Origin: Actinomycetota bacterium
Lineage (GTDB): Bacteria > Actinomycetota > Actinomycetes > UBA12327
Assembly (NCBI GenBank): GCA_026392555.1
Contig: JAPLBW010000123.1
Location: 1 to 15,806 of the forward strand
Direction of reading: 5' to 3'
Length of the DNA: 15,806 bases
Shown here: piece by piece, positions 13,743-15,806 of the stretch
How the letters are laid out: every line of letters begins with the position of its first letter
Numbering within the stretch: the first letter of the stretch is position 1
Translations under genes and position numbers: made by a program
The notes under the pieces: model-generated
What the model saw: only the letters and a program-made list of their open reading frames with translations
The model's database searches: none
Told to the model about the DNA's origin: nothing

Positions 13743-14177
13743 CTAGTTGATGAAGGGCAACGGCTCCAAGGTCACGCCGTAGCGCGCGAGGTACCACCAC
13801 AGGGCCAGCGCAATCGCGATCACAGCAACCAGGACGAACACGATGTTTTCTGCCCGCGCATGCGGATCCTTAGCCCTCGATGCCAGCTTGCTAATTAACC
13901 GCTGCAACGGCTCGAGCAGGATTTCAGCCCAATGAAATTCAGTAGCCAAAATCAACAAGCCCAAAACGATGGCCGCCCAGCCAGGTCCTGGGAATACCAG
14001 CATGGCCACGCCCGCGAGCAAGATGACCGATCCGATGGCCAACACCACGAGCCGATACACCAGTTCCAAAGCCTTATTGCGGGCAATCTTAAGTCGGATC
14101 CGCTCCAACCAGACCGGCCGCAAGAACTTTTCTCGGTCGATGCGTGCCTGTTCTGGCTCCATCTCAAAATTGTTCAC
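13743..14177 (-). CDS. PGPGW-motif small membrane protein (TIGR02611-like)
   Basis: The protein is 144 aa. A charged, helical N terminus (residues 1-40) precedes two close membrane helices (about 41-61 and 68-80). The connecting motif is FPGPGW at residues 62-67, followed by AAIVLGLLILATEF, diagnostic of the putative transmembrane PGPGW family common in actinobacteria. A third helix lies at about 112-130. Function is unknown. The start is GTG at 14177 (an ATG at codon 6 is possible), with GAGAAG 9 nt upstream. TTGACC (14219-14214) with TGCAAT 16 nt later is a possible promoter. It is divergent from the SsgA-like gene; the 93-nt gap is shared. Confidence 0.88.
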   Translation of the reverse strand: MNNFEMEPEQARIDREKFLRPVWLERIRLKIARNKALELVYRLVVLAIGSVILLAGVAMLVFPGPGWAAIVLGLLILATEFHWAEILLEPLQRLISKLASRAKDPHARAENIVFVLVAVIAIALALWWYLARYGVTLEPLPFIN

Positions 14178-14234
14178 GTTTTCTATCTTCTCATTGCATA
14201 AAAGGTTCCGCTTTGGTCAATAGGTGTGTTGAGC

Positions 14235-14269
14235 CACCGCGTACGGCGGTGACCGGCCAAAGGAGGGGA
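14235..14269 (+). promoter_or_regulatory. Hairpin and strong ribosome site before the SsgA-like gene
   Basis: CACCGC-GTACG-GCGGTG (14235-14251) forms a 6-bp stem ending 12 nt before the Shine-Dalgarno AAGGAGGGG (14260-14268), which precedes the ATG at 14271. Unlike the leaderless genes to the left, this gene clearly has a leader. The hairpin may tune translation or be an operator. Confidence 0.4.
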
Positions 14270-14270
14270 A

Positions 14271-14681
14271 ATGAGTGCAAAGAAGGCGCTAACGCGGGAT
14301 TTGGACGTGCTCCTCGTGGTCGATGGCGAGCCAGCCTTGCCGGTGCGGACCACAGTGGCCTACGCAGGCAATGACCCGCTCGTGGTGACCATGACGTTTA
14401 TGGCTGCAGATCATGGCGTGCGCTGGACGATTGCGCGCGATCTCCTCTGGGATGGCATGAAGCAATCGGTCGGTGATGGCGATGTCCACGTTGAGCCACA
14501 CGAAGATGGCGTGCACCTTCTCCTGCACACCCCCGGTGGCACGGCGCACTTTGCCATTGACGTCATCGAACTCGCTGAGTTTCTTGGCCAAACCAACGAC
14601 ATCGTGGGTCGAGGAAACGAAGACCCCGTTCTTGATGACGACTTAGATCGAACACTTGCTCAGCTCTTAGGAGCGGCCTAA
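14271..14681 (+). CDS. SsgA-family (SsgA-like protein, SALP) cell-division/morphogenesis regulator
   Basis: The protein is 136 aa, the usual size for SALPs (about 130-145). The family pattern is clear: LDVLLVVDGEPALPVRTTVAYAGNDPLVVTMTF, then VRWTIARDLLWDGMKQSVGDGDVHVEP, then GVHLLLHTPGGTAHFAIDVIELAEFLGQT, then a C-terminal acidic stretch and LDRTLAQLLGA. In streptomycetes SsgA and SsgB help localise FtsZ for sporulation septa, and related proteins exist in morphologically simple actinobacteria, where their role is unclear. No other sporulation gene is visible here. The start has an excellent SD (AAGGAGGGG). It is convergent with pabC, with a shared hairpin between them. Confidence 0.88.
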   Translation: MSAKKALTRDLDVLLVVDGEPALPVRTTVAYAGNDPLVVTMTFMAADHGVRWTIARDLLWDGMKQSVGDGDVHVEPHEDGVHLLLHTPGGTAHFAIDVIELAEFLGQTNDIVGRGNEDPVLDDDLDRTLAQLLGAA

Positions 14682-14700
14682 ATCGCTTGAGGGGGCGATT
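14681..14700. terminator. Possible bidirectional terminator between convergent genes
   Basis: AATCGC-TTGAGGGG-GCGATT is a 6-bp stem with an 8-nt loop filling the 17-nt space between the SsgA-like stop and the pabC stop, overlapping both stop codons. No U-tract is present, so it would be a weak or intrinsic-like end only. Confidence 0.4.
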
Positions 14701-15538
14701 AAGGATCCAGGGTCTGTGTCAGCTGCGTTGCGAAGACTTTTTGCGCCGCGGAGGTCACAGGCCCTGGAGCATGTGTGACGAGTTGTCCATCAATGGAATG
14801 AACTGGCGAAATATCGCGCGTGGACGAGGTAATGAACACTTCGTCGGCTTCGCGCAATACCGACATCGGAACAGCTAGCTCTTCTGCGCCAATCCACTCC
14901 AGCACTAGCGCGCGAGTAATTCCTGGCAGGCATCCGCTGCTCAGTGGTGGAGTGATCAGACGATCCCCCACCACGACAAAGACATTCGAGCCCGTGCCTT
15001 CACACAAATCCCCTTGGGTGTTGGCGAACAAAGCTTCGGTGGCACCGACCGCGTTGGCCCGGGCCAGCGCAACAACGTTGTCTGCGTACGAGGTGGTCTT
15101 AAAGCCGGCGATCGGAGAGTTCTCGTTGCGCGTCCACGGAACCGTAATCACCGCCGAGGTATCCGGCCACAGCGTCGCTGCTGTTTGGGTGATCACCAAG
15201 GTGGGTTCACCGCCTGAGCGCTCCGAACCAGCCAAGCCGGACCCTGCGGTCAACTGAATTCGAAGTCGAGATGTCGCTGGGAACACCTGCGCATTAGCTG
15301 CGAGAAGTTGTTCAACACCTTCACGCACGAGTTCAACCGCAGGTACCTGCAAACCCATGCCGTGGGCGGACTGAACAAGACGATCTAAGTGTCGCGTTAA
15401 AGCAAAGGCTGCACCTTCGGTGACTTTAAGAGTTTCAAACACTCCATCGCCAACACTGAAGCCACGATCGAGCACACTCACGCGCGCTTGATCGCCAGCT
15501 TCGAGGTGGTCGTTAAGCCAGACTTGCGGTTGGGTCAT
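14699..15538 (-). CDS. pabC: Aminodeoxychorismate lyase (class IV aminotransferase fold)
   Basis: The protein is 279 aa. It converts 4-amino-4-deoxychorismate to p-aminobenzoate and pyruvate for folate synthesis, using PLP. It shows VLDRGFSVGDGVFETLKV near the N terminus, the PLP lysine Lys147 in GFKTTSYADNVVALARA, FANTQGDLCEGTGSNVFVV with the cofactor-contacting Glu180, and SGCLPGITRALVLEW. These fit the fold-type IV group; branched-chain or D-amino-acid aminotransferases are the alternatives. The neighbour decides: the gene overlaps by ATGA (15535-15538) the stop of a chorismate-binding enzyme of the pabB type. Length is normal. Confidence 0.87.
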   Translation of the reverse strand: MTQPQVWLNDHLEAGDQARVSVLDRGFSVGDGVFETLKVTEGAAFALTRHLDRLVQSAHGMGLQVPAVELVREGVEQLLAANAQVFPATSRLRIQLTAGSGLAGSERSGGEPTLVITQTAATLWPDTSAVITVPWTRNENSPIAGFKTTSYADNVVALARANAVGATEALFANTQGDLCEGTGSNVFVVVGDRLITPPLSSGCLPGITRALVLEWIGAEELAVPMSVLREADEVFITSSTRDISPVHSIDGQLVTHAPGPVTSAAQKVFATQLTQTLDP

Positions 15539-15806
15539 GAATCAGAACCCTTCCATGTCCCGCTAGCCACGGTCAGCAAGCGCGCGGCTTGGAGTTCGGT
15601 TTCGGCGCATTCGGCTTCAGGATCACTGGCCCAGGTAATCCCAGCACCGGTTCCAAAGTTCAACCGCCCGCCTTCGAGCCAAAACGTGCGAATCCCCACG
15701 GCCAGTTCTGCTGTTGGGTTATCAGCATCCACCCAACCCACGGCTCCGCAGTACGCACTGCGCTCCACTGGCTCCAGCGCGCGAATAGCCCTGAGGGCCG
15801 ATGACT
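15535..15806 (-). CDS. pabB: Aminodeoxychorismate synthase component I (C-terminal end, gene runs off window)
   Basis: About the last 89 codons of a chorismate-utilising enzyme are present. ALRAIRALEPVERSAYCGAVGWVDADNPTAELAVGIRTFWLEGGRLNFGTGAGITWASDPEAECAETELQA contains the family hallmarks YCGAVGW, the conserved (A/S)xRT, and G(T/A)GAGIT followed by SDPxxE, which line the active site and bind Mg2+. Anthranilate and isochorismate synthases share this region, so the fragment alone does not prove PabB. Coupling to pabC through a 4-nt overlap makes p-aminobenzoate synthesis the most likely pathway. The start is outside the window. Confidence 0.85.
   Translation of the reverse strand, partial: SSALRAIRALEPVERSAYCGAVGWVDADNPTAELAVGIRTFWLEGGRLNFGTGAGITWASDPEAECAETELQAARLLTVASGTWKGSDS

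Noticed and set aside
13523..13750. Rightward open frame across the tRNA, reading GGRYWVRTSDL and ARYHCANRP
   Set aside because: These strings are the translated tRNA-Val gene in plus-strand sense, a common false protein; the region is better explained by the tRNA.
1..15806. CRISPR array, insertion sequence, transposase, toxin-antitoxin or defence system
   Set aside because: No regularly spaced repeats, no terminal inverted repeats with transposase, and no nuclease/toxin pair were seen; nearly all coding space is accounted for by housekeeping genes.

Overview
The window is a compact chromosomal segment of an actinobacterium (Actinomycetota) of moderate GC, roughly 55-58% by eye. The evidence is the actinobacteria-specific block thrS-pgsA-patA-pimA (start of phosphatidylinositol mannoside synthesis), pdxS-pdxT-yebC-ruvC-ruvA-ruvB-secD-secF in the order seen in mycobacteria and relatives, an SsgA-family protein, a PGPGW membrane protein, a Cheo-type LexA box, and leaderless promoters of the form TAnnnT-N6-RTG. 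An uncultured aquatic lineage is possible but cannot be shown from this sequence.

Layout. From 1 to 11746 everything reads leftward. In transcription order it is thrS, pgsA, patA, pimA, a LemA-like membrane protein, pdxS, pdxT, yebC, ruvC, ruvA, ruvB, secD and secF (cut by the left edge). Most junctions are 4-nt ATGA or GTGA overlaps, so this is probably two or three translationally coupled operons. A promoter is likely before pdxS, and an SOS box lies just before ruvC. From 11862 to 13446 three small rightward genes follow: a PH-like hypothetical protein, a membrane-anchored DM13 protein and a cupin lipoprotein. Each has its own apparent leaderless promoter. Next come a leftward tRNA-Val(CAC), a leftward PGPGW membrane protein, a rightward SsgA-like gene, and the leftward pair pabB (cut by the right edge)-pabC for p-aminobenzoate synthesis.

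Four normally essential or well conserved genes do not read through: ruvB (about 56 nt lost, including the arginine-finger segment), pdxT (about 1 nt lost), pgsA (small 3n+1 loss) and thrS (about 50 codons lost or replaced in the editing domain). Both halves of each gene are well conserved and the downstream start/stop overlaps are intact. Sequencing or assembly error, or very recent lesions, are therefore more likely than old decay.

The most mobile-looking stretch is 12840-13623. A 17-bp exact copy of the tRNA-Val 3' end lies about 770 bp from the tRNA and encloses a segment of about 63% GC (hand count) with the cupin lipoprotein and a tandem 12-bp repeat. It looks like the scar of a tRNA-targeted insertion. 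I found no clearly new multi-gene system. The best leads are this flanked insert, the DM13 and cupin envelope proteins, and the SOS box.
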